Assembly: GCA_903954205.1 (NCBI GenBank)
Contig: CAJBMR010000428.1
Span: 1-14,309 of the forward strand
Length of the DNA stretch: 14,309 bases
From: an uncultured bacterium
GTDB taxonomy: Bacteria; Actinomycetota; Actinomycetes; S36-B12
Direction: 5' to 3'
Shown: positions 1-7,047 of the stretch, piece after piece
How the letters are laid out: each line of letters opens with the position of its first letter
How positions within the stretch are numbered: the stretch's first letter is position 1
The notes under the pieces: model-generated
The model's database searches: none
The model's input: the letters and a program-made list of their open reading frames with translations, nothing else
Told to the model about the DNA's origin: nothing
Program-made: the position numbers and the translations under genes

Positions 1-1
1 C

Positions 2-376
2 GAACCCTTCGTCGACATCCTGCTCACCGCTCCAGGCGCGCTCGTGCGCCTTGCCCAGACAGCCGACCCCGCATGGCGCGCGACGCTCGACGGAGCTGCG
101 CTCTCGGCACCGGCCGCCCCCGCGCAAGCCGACGGCCCCGTCCTCCAGGAGTTTGCCCTCCCCTCCGATGCCCAGGGCTCACTCGTGGTCTCCGTCGACG
201 ATGCGCCGCGCACGCGCTGGCTGTGGGCGCAGGCGATCGCCTGGTTGGTCATCGCCGTGCTGGCCCTGCCGGCTCGGCGCTCCGCGGGCGACGACGACGC
301 GGACGGCGACGTCGACCCGGATGGAGACGCAGTCGATGTAGCTGCAGAAGACGTTGCGAAGGGGGTGGCGCCATGA
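2..376 (+). CDS. C-terminal end of a membrane protein, probably a glycosyltransferase (partial)
   Basis: The reading frame is open at the left edge; 124 codons are visible, ending in TGA at 374-376. The visible part has an extracytoplasmic-looking stretch containing WRATLDG, a motif I associate with the C-terminal domain of large actinobacterial envelope glycosyltransferases encoded before DUF5719 genes. One hydrophobic segment follows (WLWAQAIAWLVIAVLALP, about nt 218-271), then ARR, which by the positive-inside rule puts the tail in the cytoplasm. The tail is very Asp-rich (DDDADGDVDPDGDAVD). The stop overlaps the next start by 4 bp (ATGA), so translation is probably coupled. The catalytic domain lies outside the window, so the glycosyltransferase name is an inference from gene order and the WRATLDG motif. 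The membrane segment and acidic tail are seen directly. A GTG at 44 is an internal codon, not the start. Confidence 0.6.
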   Translation, partial: EPFVDILLTAPGALVRLAQTADPAWRATLDGAALSAPAAPAQADGPVLQEFALPSDAQGSLVVSVDDAPRTRWLWAQAIAWLVIAVLALPARRSAGDDDADGDVDPDGDAVDVAAEDVAKGVAP

Positions 377-2181
377 GCGACGAGACTTCACCACCCGTCT
401 CAGCAGACGAACGCCGCCGGCTTCGCCGCCGTCGCACGCGCGCCGACGCAGCGCCCCCTCCGGACCCCGGTGCATGGCGCGCAGTGGGCATCGTCGCGGG
501 CATCGCGGCTGTCCTCGTCATTGCGGGCTTCCTGGCACCGGCTCCCGAGGCCGATCAAGACGCAGCGGGCACGGTGCAGCCTGTCGATTCGTCCACGGCT
601 GTGTGCCCGGAGCCGGGTTCGGTCGATGGTTCTCGCACGACGTCGTCCATCACCGTCGTCCCCGGCCTCCCCGGTCAGGATCGCGACGGCGAGGCGGCCA
701 TCGCCTACCTCGAGGGCGGTGACGGCACGGGGGACGGCTCCGGCGAGACCGTCCCGGCCGATCAGGGGGCCGTGGCCGCAGACGGGGAACCCCAGGGCTC
801 CCTAACGCAGCCCGGCGACGTGGCCCAGGTGGTCGCGGAAGAGAGCCGACTCCCGGCCCTGGAGATCCGATCCGTGGGTGGTCTGGCCCCCGGGCTGGTC
901 TCCGCGCAGACCACGCAGGATTCCTTCAGCGACGGACGCGGCCTGTCGAGTCAGGCGTGCCTCGGACCGGATACGACGTGGTGGTTCGTCGGCGGTGGGT
1001 CCACGGCGGGACGCGAATCCCAACTCGTCCTCGTGAACCCCGAGAGCACGACCGCCGAACTCGAGGTCGCCATCAGTGGCCCGGACGGCGACGTGTCGAC
1101 GCCGCGCCTGCGCGGGATCGTCGTCGAGCCGCGCAGCCGTGTGGTCGTGCGCCTCTCGCGCGAGGCACCGCGGCTGCCCGCAGTGACCTGGCGCGTAACG
1201 GTCCGCCAGGGCCGCGTGATGGCGGCCGTATCCGACAGAGAGGCCGACGGATTCGTGCCGCGTGGGGCGGACTGGATTCCCGCGTCAGTTGAGCCGGCCA
1301 CGCGTGTGCTCATCCCCGGCGTCATCGGGGGACCCGGTGGGCGGCAACTCCTCGTGCATGCCCCCGGTGAGCTGTCGGCCACGGTGCGCGTCCGGCTCAT
1401 CACCGCGGCGGGATCCTTCGTCCCCGCGGCGACTCCTGAGATCGAGGTGCCGGGCGGCTCGGTGGTCGCTGTCGACCTCGACTCGGCCCTCCAGGGTGAC
1501 GACGCGACCGTCGATCTGCAGTCGGATCAGCCCATCGTCGCCGGCGTGCGCCAACGACATCCCGGTGTCGAGGCCACGGCCGGCTCACTCGAGGAACTCT
1601 CCTTCACGGCGGGTGCCGCTCTTATCGGTACCGATGCCGACAGCGCGAATACGACCGGCAACACCGCTGCCGTCACCGGGCTCTCGGCTGAGCGCAGTAC
1701 CGGTGTGACCGTATGGCTGACGGCACCCGACGACATCATCACGATCGAGCGCGCACCAGGCGGCGACATGGCGGACATGGAATCGCCTTCCGCGCCTGAG
1801 CCGAGCGCCGCCTCGGCCGATCCGACAACGACCCCCACGGGTGACACGACGGCTGATGATTCCGCCCTGGCGCCGGTCGAGGTGGCCCTGCGCATCCTCG
1901 CCGTGTCCCCTGAGGGTCAGCCGCTTCCGGCGACCGACGACATCATCGTTTCCGTCCCGCGCGGTCGGCTGGTCGCGGTCGATATCCCCCGGCCCGAGGG
2001 TGCCGCGTGGTTCACCGCCGTGGCCACCGTGTCAGGGGGCGAGGTGGTCATTGCCCACCGTGTCGTCCGCCGCAACAAGGACGGCTCGCTCGTGACGGGC
2101 TACCCCTGGCGTCCACTGCGGACCACGGTGATCGTGCCGCGCGCGGTGCCCAGCCCGGGCCTGGCGGTCACCGGAAGCTGA
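373..2181 (+). CDS. DUF5719 family single-pass membrane protein
   Basis: A 602-aa protein of unknown function, assigned to DUF5719 from its overall architecture and its place after a glycosyltransferase-like gene. Residues 1-33 are cytoplasmic and strongly basic (RRRLRRRRTR at 14-23). One membrane anchor spans about 36-54. The rest should lie outside the membrane and looks like repeated beta-sandwich material of the LVLVNPESTTAELEVAI type. Only two cysteines are visible (about residues 78 and 196), so an extracytoplasmic disulfide is plausible. A Ser/Thr/Pro/Ala/Asp-rich low-complexity linker lies at about 476-499. The ATG at 373 is chosen because it overlaps the upstream stop (ATGA) and has GAAGGGGG at 358-365, 7 nt before it. 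The frame stays open upstream to 73, but that part is the shadow of the preceding gene. Its role is probably in the cell envelope; no catalytic motif is recognised. Confidence 0.82.
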   Translation: MSDETSPPVSADERRRLRRRRTRADAAPPPDPGAWRAVGIVAGIAAVLVIAGFLAPAPEADQDAAGTVQPVDSSTAVCPEPGSVDGSRTTSSITVVPGLPGQDRDGEAAIAYLEGGDGTGDGSGETVPADQGAVAADGEPQGSLTQPGDVAQVVAEESRLPALEIRSVGGLAPGLVSAQTTQDSFSDGRGLSSQACLGPDTTWWFVGGGSTAGRESQLVLVNPESTTAELEVAISGPDGDVSTPRLRGIVVEPRSRVVVRLSREAPRLPAVTWRVTVRQGRVMAAVSDREADGFVPRGADWIPASVEPATRVLIPGVIGGPGGRQLLVHAPGELSATVRVRLITAAGSFVPAATPEIEVPGGSVVAVDLDSALQGDDATVDLQSDQPIVAGVRQRHPGVEATAGSLEELSFTAGAALIGTDADSANTTGNTAAVTGLSAERSTGVTVWLTAPDDIITIERAPGGDMADMESPSAPEPSAASADPTTTPTGDTTADDSALAPVEVALRILAVSPEGQPLPATDDIIVSVPRGRLVAVDIPRPEGAAWFTAVATVSGGEVVIAHRVVRRNKDGSLVTGYPWRPLRTTVIVPRAVPSPGLAVTGS

Positions 2182-2219
2182 CTCCGGCGTGGCATCTCCC
2201 GGCGCCTGCGATCGCGCGG

Positions 2220-2225
2220 TAGCGT
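2220..2225 (+). promoter_or_regulatory. Candidate -10 element for the DUF3499 gene
   Basis: TAGCGT fits the actinobacterial TANNNT -10 pattern and ends 8 nt before the GTG at 2234, a spacing compatible with a leaderless transcript. No good Shine-Dalgarno sequence precedes that GTG and no clear -35 is visible. The box sits in a 52-nt gap between the DUF5719 stop and this start. A chance hexamer match cannot be excluded. Confidence 0.3.
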
Positions 2226-2233
2226 CGCGGCTC

Positions 2234-2623
2234 GTGGGCTACCGACGCCGCTGCTCCCGCGTAACCTGCGGACGCGCCGCCAATTCGACCCTGACCTATG
2301 TCTACGCCGACTCCACCGCGGTGCTCGGCCCGCTCTCATCGGCGGTAGACCCGCACGGCTACGACCTTTGTGAGATCCACGCCGCGCGCCTCACCGTGCC
2401 GCTGGGCTGGCAGGCGGTGCGGATCGAGCCCGATCCGCAAGACATGCGACCCTCCGGCGATGACCTCGAGGCGCTCGCCAATGCGGTCCGCGAGGCTGCT
2501 GCCTCGAGCGAACGCAGTGCCACCCTCTTCGACGAGCTCGAGTCGCGCACGGCGGTGGGAGCCGAGGGCACTCGCCGAGGCCACCTGAGGTCTCTGCCCG
2601 CCGGTTACGACTCCGAGGGGTGA
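2234..2623 (+). CDS. DUF3499 family protein
   Basis: A 129-aa protein matching the actinobacterial DUF3499 family: an N-terminal RRCSRVTCGR motif, then LTYVYADSTAVLGPLSS, then YDLCEIHAARLT followed by LGWQ. Cys and His residues spaced like this (C-x4-C near the N-terminus and C-x2-H in the YDLCEIH segment) suggest a small metal-binding domain, although no function is established. GTG 2234 is chosen because family members usually start just before the first Cys motif. A GTG at 2189 in the same frame would add 15 residues that do not look conserved (144 aa in total). The C-terminal part contains QDMRPSGDDL, which also occurs in the next protein. The stop overlaps the next start by 4 bp (GTGA). 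Family assignment is confident; the start is less so. Confidence 0.82.
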   Translation: MGYRRRCSRVTCGRAANSTLTYVYADSTAVLGPLSSAVDPHGYDLCEIHAARLTVPLGWQAVRIEPDPQDMRPSGDDLEALANAVREAAASSERSATLFDELESRTAVGAEGTRRGHLRSLPAGYDSEG

Positions 2624-4059
2624 CTTCGGTGGCCGGCTCATCCGGCGACGAGTCCCTCCCACACGCCGCGGGACTGGACGCGGTCTTCAAGGCGTACGAC
2701 GTGCGCGGGCTCGTCCCCGAGCAGTTCGACGCCGCACTGGCACGCACGATCGGTGCGGCGTTCGTCGAGGTGCTCGGCATACGCGGGGAGGCAGGGGGCC
2801 CGGGTGCTGTCGTCGTAGGGCAGGACATGCGCCCCTCGGGTGATGATCTCGTCGCGGCCTTCGCCGAGGGCGTGTGCTCCCAGGGCTGCGACGTCATCCG
2901 GATCGGCTTGGCGAGCACCGACGGCCTCTACTTTGCTTCGGGCGACCTGGGTCTGCCGGGTGCGATGTTCACCGCCAGCCACAACCCAGCTCAGTACAAC
3001 GGCATCAAGCTGTGTCGCGCGGGCGCGGCTCCCGTGGGCCTGGAGACCGGATTGCGCGAGATGCGCGATCTCGTCGAGTCGGGTGTGCCGTCGTACGCCG
3101 GTCCGGCCGGCACGGTGACCAGAAGCGACACCATGCCCGCCTACGCGGGCTTCCTGCGCTCCCTCGTCGACCTCTCGTCGAGTCGTGCCCTGTCCGTCGT
3201 GATCGACGCCGGCAACGGCATGGCCGGCCTCACCGCACCGGCGGTGCTCGGCACGGCCGCGGGACTCCCGGCACTACCGCTGCACGTCACCCCCCTCTAC
3301 TTCGAACTCGACGGGACCTTCCCGAATCACGAGGCCAATCCCATCGAGCCAGCCAACCTGCGCGACCTGCAGAGCGCGGTCGTCGCCGAAGGGGCAGACA
3401 TCGGACTTGCATTCGACGGCGATGCCGATCGCTGCTTCGTCATCGACGAACGCGGAGTTGCGGTCAACCCCTCGGCCATCACGGCGCTGATCGCTGAGCG
3501 CGAGCTGCAACGGCGGCCGGGGGCCACCATCATCTACAACTGCATCAGCTCGCGCACCGTTCCCGAGGTCATCGCTGAGAGCGGTGGGGTCGCGGTGCGC
3601 ACGCGCGTGGGGCACTCCTTCATCAAGGCGCGTATGGCCGAGACGGGCGCGGTGTTCGGTGGCGAGCACTCGGGCCACTTCTACTTCACCGACTTCTGGC
3701 GCGCGGACTCCGGCATGCTCGCCGCGCTGCACGTCCTGGCGGCCCTGGGCTCGGCACCGCCCGGGACGACGCTCTCGAGCCTGCTTGCCCGCTACGACCG
3801 ATATGTGGCGAGCGGCGAGATCAACTCTGTCGTCGCAGACGCTGCGGCCTCGACCGAGCGGGTCCGCAGGTCCTTCGAGGGGCGCGAGGGTGTCTCCTTC
3901 GATGATCTTGACGGCATGACCGTCTCGGCCCCCTCCTGGTGGTTCAATCTCCGACCGAGCAATACCGAGCCCCTCCTCCGGCTGAACGTCGAAGCGGTGG
4001 ATGGTGGCACGATGGAGTCGGTCCGCGACGAGGTGCTTGCCCTCGTCCGCGGTGCGTGA
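2620..4059 (+). CDS. manB: Phosphomannomutase/phosphoglucomutase (alpha-D-phosphohexomutase family)
   Basis: A 479-aa cytoplasmic enzyme that interconverts mannose-6-P and mannose-1-P (possibly glucose phosphates as well), feeding GDP-mannose synthesis. All four phosphohexomutase signatures are present: the phosphoserine loop TASHNP (118-123, catalytic Ser120), the Mg-binding DGDADR (266-271), the sugar-binding GGEHSGH (347-353) and the phosphate-binding RPSNTEP (445-451). An N-terminal QDMRPSGDDL (68-77) fits the conserved DxRxS motif. Length is normal for the family (about 450-480 aa). The start at 2620 overlaps the DUF3499 stop by 4 bp. An in-frame GTG at 2629 is better placed behind the Shine-Dalgarno-like GAGGGGTGA (2615-2623) and would give 476 aa, so the exact start is open. 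It lies with a Trm112-like gene and manA in one apparent operon. M. tuberculosis carries related genes in the same neighbourhood, which supports the manB name, but substrate preference between mannose and glucose phosphates cannot be read from sequence alone. Confidence 0.93.
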   Translation: MTSVAGSSGDESLPHAAGLDAVFKAYDVRGLVPEQFDAALARTIGAAFVEVLGIRGEAGGPGAVVVGQDMRPSGDDLVAAFAEGVCSQGCDVIRIGLASTDGLYFASGDLGLPGAMFTASHNPAQYNGIKLCRAGAAPVGLETGLREMRDLVESGVPSYAGPAGTVTRSDTMPAYAGFLRSLVDLSSSRALSVVIDAGNGMAGLTAPAVLGTAAGLPALPLHVTPLYFELDGTFPNHEANPIEPANLRDLQSAVVAEGADIGLAFDGDADRCFVIDERGVAVNPSAITALIAERELQRRPGATIIYNCISSRTVPEVIAESGGVAVRTRVGHSFIKARMAETGAVFGGEHSGHFYFTDFWRADSGMLAALHVLAALGSAPPGTTLSSLLARYDRYVASGEINSVVADAAASTERVRRSFEGREGVSFDDLDGMTVSAPSWWFNLRPSNTEPLLRLNVEAVDGGTMESVRDEVLALVRGA

Positions 4060-4070
4060 GGAGGACTGCC

Positions 4071-4295
4071 GTGTCGGAGACGCTGGGCCTTGACCCGTTG
4101 CTGCTCGAGATTCTCGCGTGCCCGTGCGAGGCGCACGCGGCACTCGAGGTGGATGGTGCGAGGCAACTGCTTGTCTGCACCGTCTGCTTTCGTGGCTTCC
4201 CCGTGCGGGACGGAATTCCTGTGATGCTGCTGGATGAGGCGCTCCCGCCGACCACGCGCGACGCTCCGGGCCCGCAGGACTCGGCAGAGGCCTGA
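4071..4295 (+). CDS. Trm112-like zinc-ribbon small protein
   Basis: A 74-aa protein with the Trm112 layout: a helix (LDPLLLEILA), then cysteines at 17 and 19 (CPC), a pair at 36 and 39 (CTVC), and the closing motif FPVRDGIPVMLLDEA (43-57). The four cysteines could bind zinc. The first pair is C-P-C rather than the more common C-P-x-C. Trm112 proteins in eukaryotes and archaea activate methyltransferases; the bacterial relatives are mostly uncharacterised, so no partner is claimed. GTG 4071 is chosen because it has a near-perfect AGGAGG at 4059-4064, 6 nt upstream. It sits 11 nt after manB and its TGA overlaps the manA ATG by one base. The position between manB and manA suggests co-expression with mannose metabolism, but not necessarily a role in it. 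Confidence 0.85.
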   Translation: MSETLGLDPLLLEILACPCEAHAALEVDGARQLLVCTVCFRGFPVRDGIPVMLLDEALPPTTRDAPGPQDSAEA

Positions 4296-5371
4296 TGCCG
4301 CACATCGTTGCGGGCGCCCTCAAGGAGTACGACTGGGGGATCGTCGACGGCTTGGCCCGCTGGCACGGTGCCACCGGCACTCCCCAGGCAGAGCTGTGGT
4401 TCGGGACCCATCCCTCGGGGCCGACCCCGGTTGTGGGCGGTGCCGACTCAGGACTGCTGCTCGCTGATCTGGACGAGCACCTGGGCATGCCCCTGGTGAA
4501 GTTGCTCGCCGCGGGCACGCCCCTGTCCATCCAGGTGCATCCCGACGCTCATCTGGCCCGACAGGGGTGGGCCTCGGGCTCACCGCTCTTCGCCGACGAT
4601 GCGGAGAAGGCGGAAATGCTTGTGGCCGTGGAGCCCTTCGACATCCATGCGGGATGGCGGGATCCCGAGGAAGCCGCCGGTCTCCTGGCCGATGCGGGAG
4701 CGCCTGCCGACATCGTCGGCCTCGTTCGCTCGGGCGATCCCGTCGCGTCCGCGCGCCGCTTGCTGGCCGTGGAGCCTTATGAGCGGGCTGCCATCGCTTC
4801 CCGATTGGTCGATGCGGCCGCGCGCCGGGGGTGGTCGCAGGAAGCCGTGATCGCGCTCGAGCGTGTCATCGCCGCATTCCCCGGTGACCCGGGCGTGCTC
4901 GTGAGCGTCCTTCTCGATCACGACGTACTCCGTCCCGGAGACGCAGTGGCCGTCTCGGCGGGGATCGTGCACTCCTACGTCGGCGGATTGGGCATCGAGG
5001 TCATGACGAGTTCCGACAACGTGCTGCGCCTCGGGCTCACCAGCAAGCCGATCGCAGTCGACGAGGCGCTCGGTGCCATCTCGCGCGATCGCATGCCGGA
5101 GCGACTAAGTGCCGCCCCCGGGGAGACCCTCGCGCCGCACGGCATGCCCTTCGACCTCGTCGTGTCGGCCGTCCAGAGTGTCCTGCCCGCCGGCAGGCAC
5201 CGCGTCGTCCTCGCCCTGGAGGGATCAGTGCGGATCCACAGCGGCCCCGGCGCAGGCGAAGTGGTGCCCGAGGGTCGTGCGGCGGTGTGGGCTCCGGGCG
5301 AGGCAGATGCCGTCGTCACTCCGCAGGGCACCGCCGTCATTGTCACGGGCGACGGTCAACTGCCCGGATAG
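4295..5371 (+). CDS. manA: Mannose-6-phosphate isomerase, class I
   Basis: A 358-aa zinc-dependent enzyme interconverting fructose-6-P and mannose-6-P. Type I isomerase motifs are in order: EYDWG near the N-terminus (11-15), GTHPSG (37-42), PLSIQVHPD (76-84), EMLVAVEPF (107-115), and the signature from IVHSYVGGLGIEVM into SSDNVLRLGLTSK (224-251). The expected zinc ligands are all identifiable: Gln80, His82, Glu107 and His226. Start: the ATG shares one base with the preceding TGA (TGATG), so translation is coupled. With ManB it forms the two-step route to mannose-1-P. Its last 16 bp overlap the 3' end of lpqB on the opposite strand, and no terminator hairpin is seen between them. The length is a little short of the classic enzyme (about 390-420 aa), but no key residue is missing. 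Confidence 0.94.
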   Translation: MPHIVAGALKEYDWGIVDGLARWHGATGTPQAELWFGTHPSGPTPVVGGADSGLLLADLDEHLGMPLVKLLAAGTPLSIQVHPDAHLARQGWASGSPLFADDAEKAEMLVAVEPFDIHAGWRDPEEAAGLLADAGAPADIVGLVRSGDPVASARRLLAVEPYERAAIASRLVDAAARRGWSQEAVIALERVIAAFPGDPGVLVSVLLDHDVLRPGDAVAVSAGIVHSYVGGLGIEVMTSSDNVLRLGLTSKPIAVDEALGAISRDRMPERLSAAPGETLAPHGMPFDLVVSAVQSVLPAGRHRVVLALEGSVRIHSGPGAGEVVPEGRAAVWAPGEADAVVTPQGTAVIVTGDGQLPG

Positions 5372-7047
5372 GCCGGGCTTGATCCCCGCGGGCCCAATCG
5401 CCACGGACCCGAGGTGTAGGTCCAGATACGTCCGTCTTCGGTCGCCGCGAGTATCGGGGATCCCGGCGCTGCCGCCACGCGCACGGCTCCCGGGGGTGCA
5501 CCAAGCGAGCGCACCTGCCAGCGACTGATGTCGATCTCGAAGACCCCGGGTGCGCCTGCGCCCTCGACCCCGAGCGCAATGAGCCGATCGTCATCGGCCC
5601 AGGCGACATCGCTGACGGTGGTCAGTCGATTGTCTACGCGCACCGGCGACTCGATCCGCGGCGCTCCCTCGCGCACCGTGATGATGGCCAGCATGACGAA
5701 GGTCCGTGGTCCGCGCCGGATGGTGAGAGCCGCTCGCGTGCCGTCACGGCTGATGGCGATGGACTCGAGTGCGGCCTTGGGGTGCAGGCCGTCTACGGGG
5801 ACTACGACGGCGGTGCCCTCGGGATCGACGCGCCTCAGGGTGGCGTCCGGGCCCACGACCCAGGCTTCCTCGCCTCCACCGAACGAGGGTCGTGACTGGC
5901 CCGGATCCACGGAGGCCTCGATGAGGGTCGAACCGGGCTCGAGGGATCCCAGCCACAGGCCTGCATCGGTGTCGAGGGCGGCGATGCGCTCGGTGAGAGA
6001 GATCGCGAGCCCGTCGAGAGGCGGGTTTCCCAGCCCCGCCTGTCCGGGGACGGGCAGCGGCGGAGTGCGGTTGAGGTCGATCACCCGGCCGCCGACGATG
6101 CCCAGCGGCCCGTCGCCCTCCGGCATGGCATTGGGGTCGAAACCAGGCCAGGAGTCCATGGGCTGCGGGTTGGACGCGCCTGCGACGTCGAGGACCTGAC
6201 CGCCTGCGTTGAGGTCGAGGAAGCGGACCCCCGGCACCTGCCCCAGGGTCCAGATGAGTTGCGCGGAGAAGGCGCGTCGGGTGTCTTCGTCTGCGAGACG
6301 CACCTGGGGGTCCAGGTCGACGCGGGCCACGCCGTCCACGACAGGCACGGCGTTGACGGCGAGGGCCGTGCCATCCGGGAATCCGGTGCGCACTGCTGGC
6401 GCGAGCCATTCTGTTGGACCGCTCAGCAGCGCTCGCGTGAGCGCGGTGGCAGGTGTGGGTCCGTCGACGGGGAAGTAGCGAGGATCTGGCACCAGTGTGG
6501 TGAAGGTGGGGTCGAGGAAGTAGACCTCGAATGCCCGGAAGGCGCGATCCACATCCGAGCGCGACAGGAGCAGGCCCTGGGGTGGCGTGGCGATGCGCCA
6601 GTTGCCGTTGAGGAACTCCATGCGGAAGGACTCCTCGATCAGGCTGCCGGGCAGCGCGACCTCGTAGCGACCCTCGTCGTCAATCGAGCCGACCCGCGTG
6701 GCCGTCATGTCGACAGCCGTGACGCCATCGGGGACGATCGTCGGCACCCCGTCGTACACGCTCACATTGAGTGAGGGATCCCACATGACCGCGGCCTGCG
6801 GTGTCAGATACTCGCGCGCAACTGCGTGATCATCCTCAAACGACGCGGAGGCCTGGAGGAATCCCGACACGATCTGGGTCGGTGTCATGTCCGACTGCGG
6901 CGGACGCGCGATGACGCGGATGACCTGATCGGTGGTCTCCACGCCGACCTCGGCGCCCTGCTGGATGGGTCCGCTGGTGGGGATCACCGCGCAGGCGGCC
7001 AGGAGGGGTGCGACGAGGGCCACGATCACGACGGCGGGCTGCCTCAT
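5356..7047 (-). CDS. lpqB: Lipoprotein LpqB (MtrAB-associated, GerMN and beta-propeller domains)
   Basis: A 563-aa exported lipoprotein. The N-terminus is a short lipoprotein signal peptide (basic MRQ, hydrophobic 5-18) with the lipobox LAAC and lipidation at Cys19, the only cysteine. A GerMN-like domain spans about 195-287 (ALTRALLSGPTEWLAP, then VARVDLDPQ). The C-terminal half (about 315-563) has repeated beta strands of the ALDTDAGLWLGSL / AALTIRRGPRTFVML type, matching the LpqB beta-propeller. In mycobacteria LpqB interacts with the extracytoplasmic part of MtrB and modulates MtrA phosphorylation; that role is carried over by family and gene order. The ATG overlaps the mtrB stop by 4 bp (ATGA), giving the standard mtrA-mtrB-lpqB order. 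The 3' end overlaps the convergent manA by 16 bp. Confidence 0.93.
   Translation of the reverse strand: MRQPAVVIVALVAPLLAACAVIPTSGPIQQGAEVGVETTDQVIRVIARPPQSDMTPTQIVSGFLQASASFEDDHAVAREYLTPQAAVMWDPSLNVSVYDGVPTIVPDGVTAVDMTATRVGSIDDEGRYEVALPGSLIEESFRMEFLNGNWRIATPPQGLLLSRSDVDRAFRAFEVYFLDPTFTTLVPDPRYFPVDGPTPATALTRALLSGPTEWLAPAVRTGFPDGTALAVNAVPVVDGVARVDLDPQVRLADEDTRRAFSAQLIWTLGQVPGVRFLDLNAGGQVLDVAGASNPQPMDSWPGFDPNAMPEGDGPLGIVGGRVIDLNRTPPLPVPGQAGLGNPPLDGLAISLTERIAALDTDAGLWLGSLEPGSTLIEASVDPGQSRPSFGGGEEAWVVGPDATLRRVDPEGTAVVVPVDGLHPKAALESIAISRDGTRAALTIRRGPRTFVMLAIITVREGAPRIESPVRVDNRLTTVSDVAWADDDRLIALGVEGAGAPGVFEIDISRWQVRSLGAPPGAVRVAAAPGSPILAATEDGRIWTYTSGPWRLGPRGSSPAYPGS

Noticed and set aside
73..372. 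A 100-residue N-terminal extension of the DUF5719 protein
   Set aside because: The extension is Arg-rich out-of-frame translation of the preceding gene. The ATG at 373 has a ribosome site and the typical 4-bp overlap.
3274..4530. A 418-codon minus-strand frame covering manB, the Trm112-like gene and the start of manA
   Set aside because: It crosses three clear plus-strand genes and has no recognisable domain.
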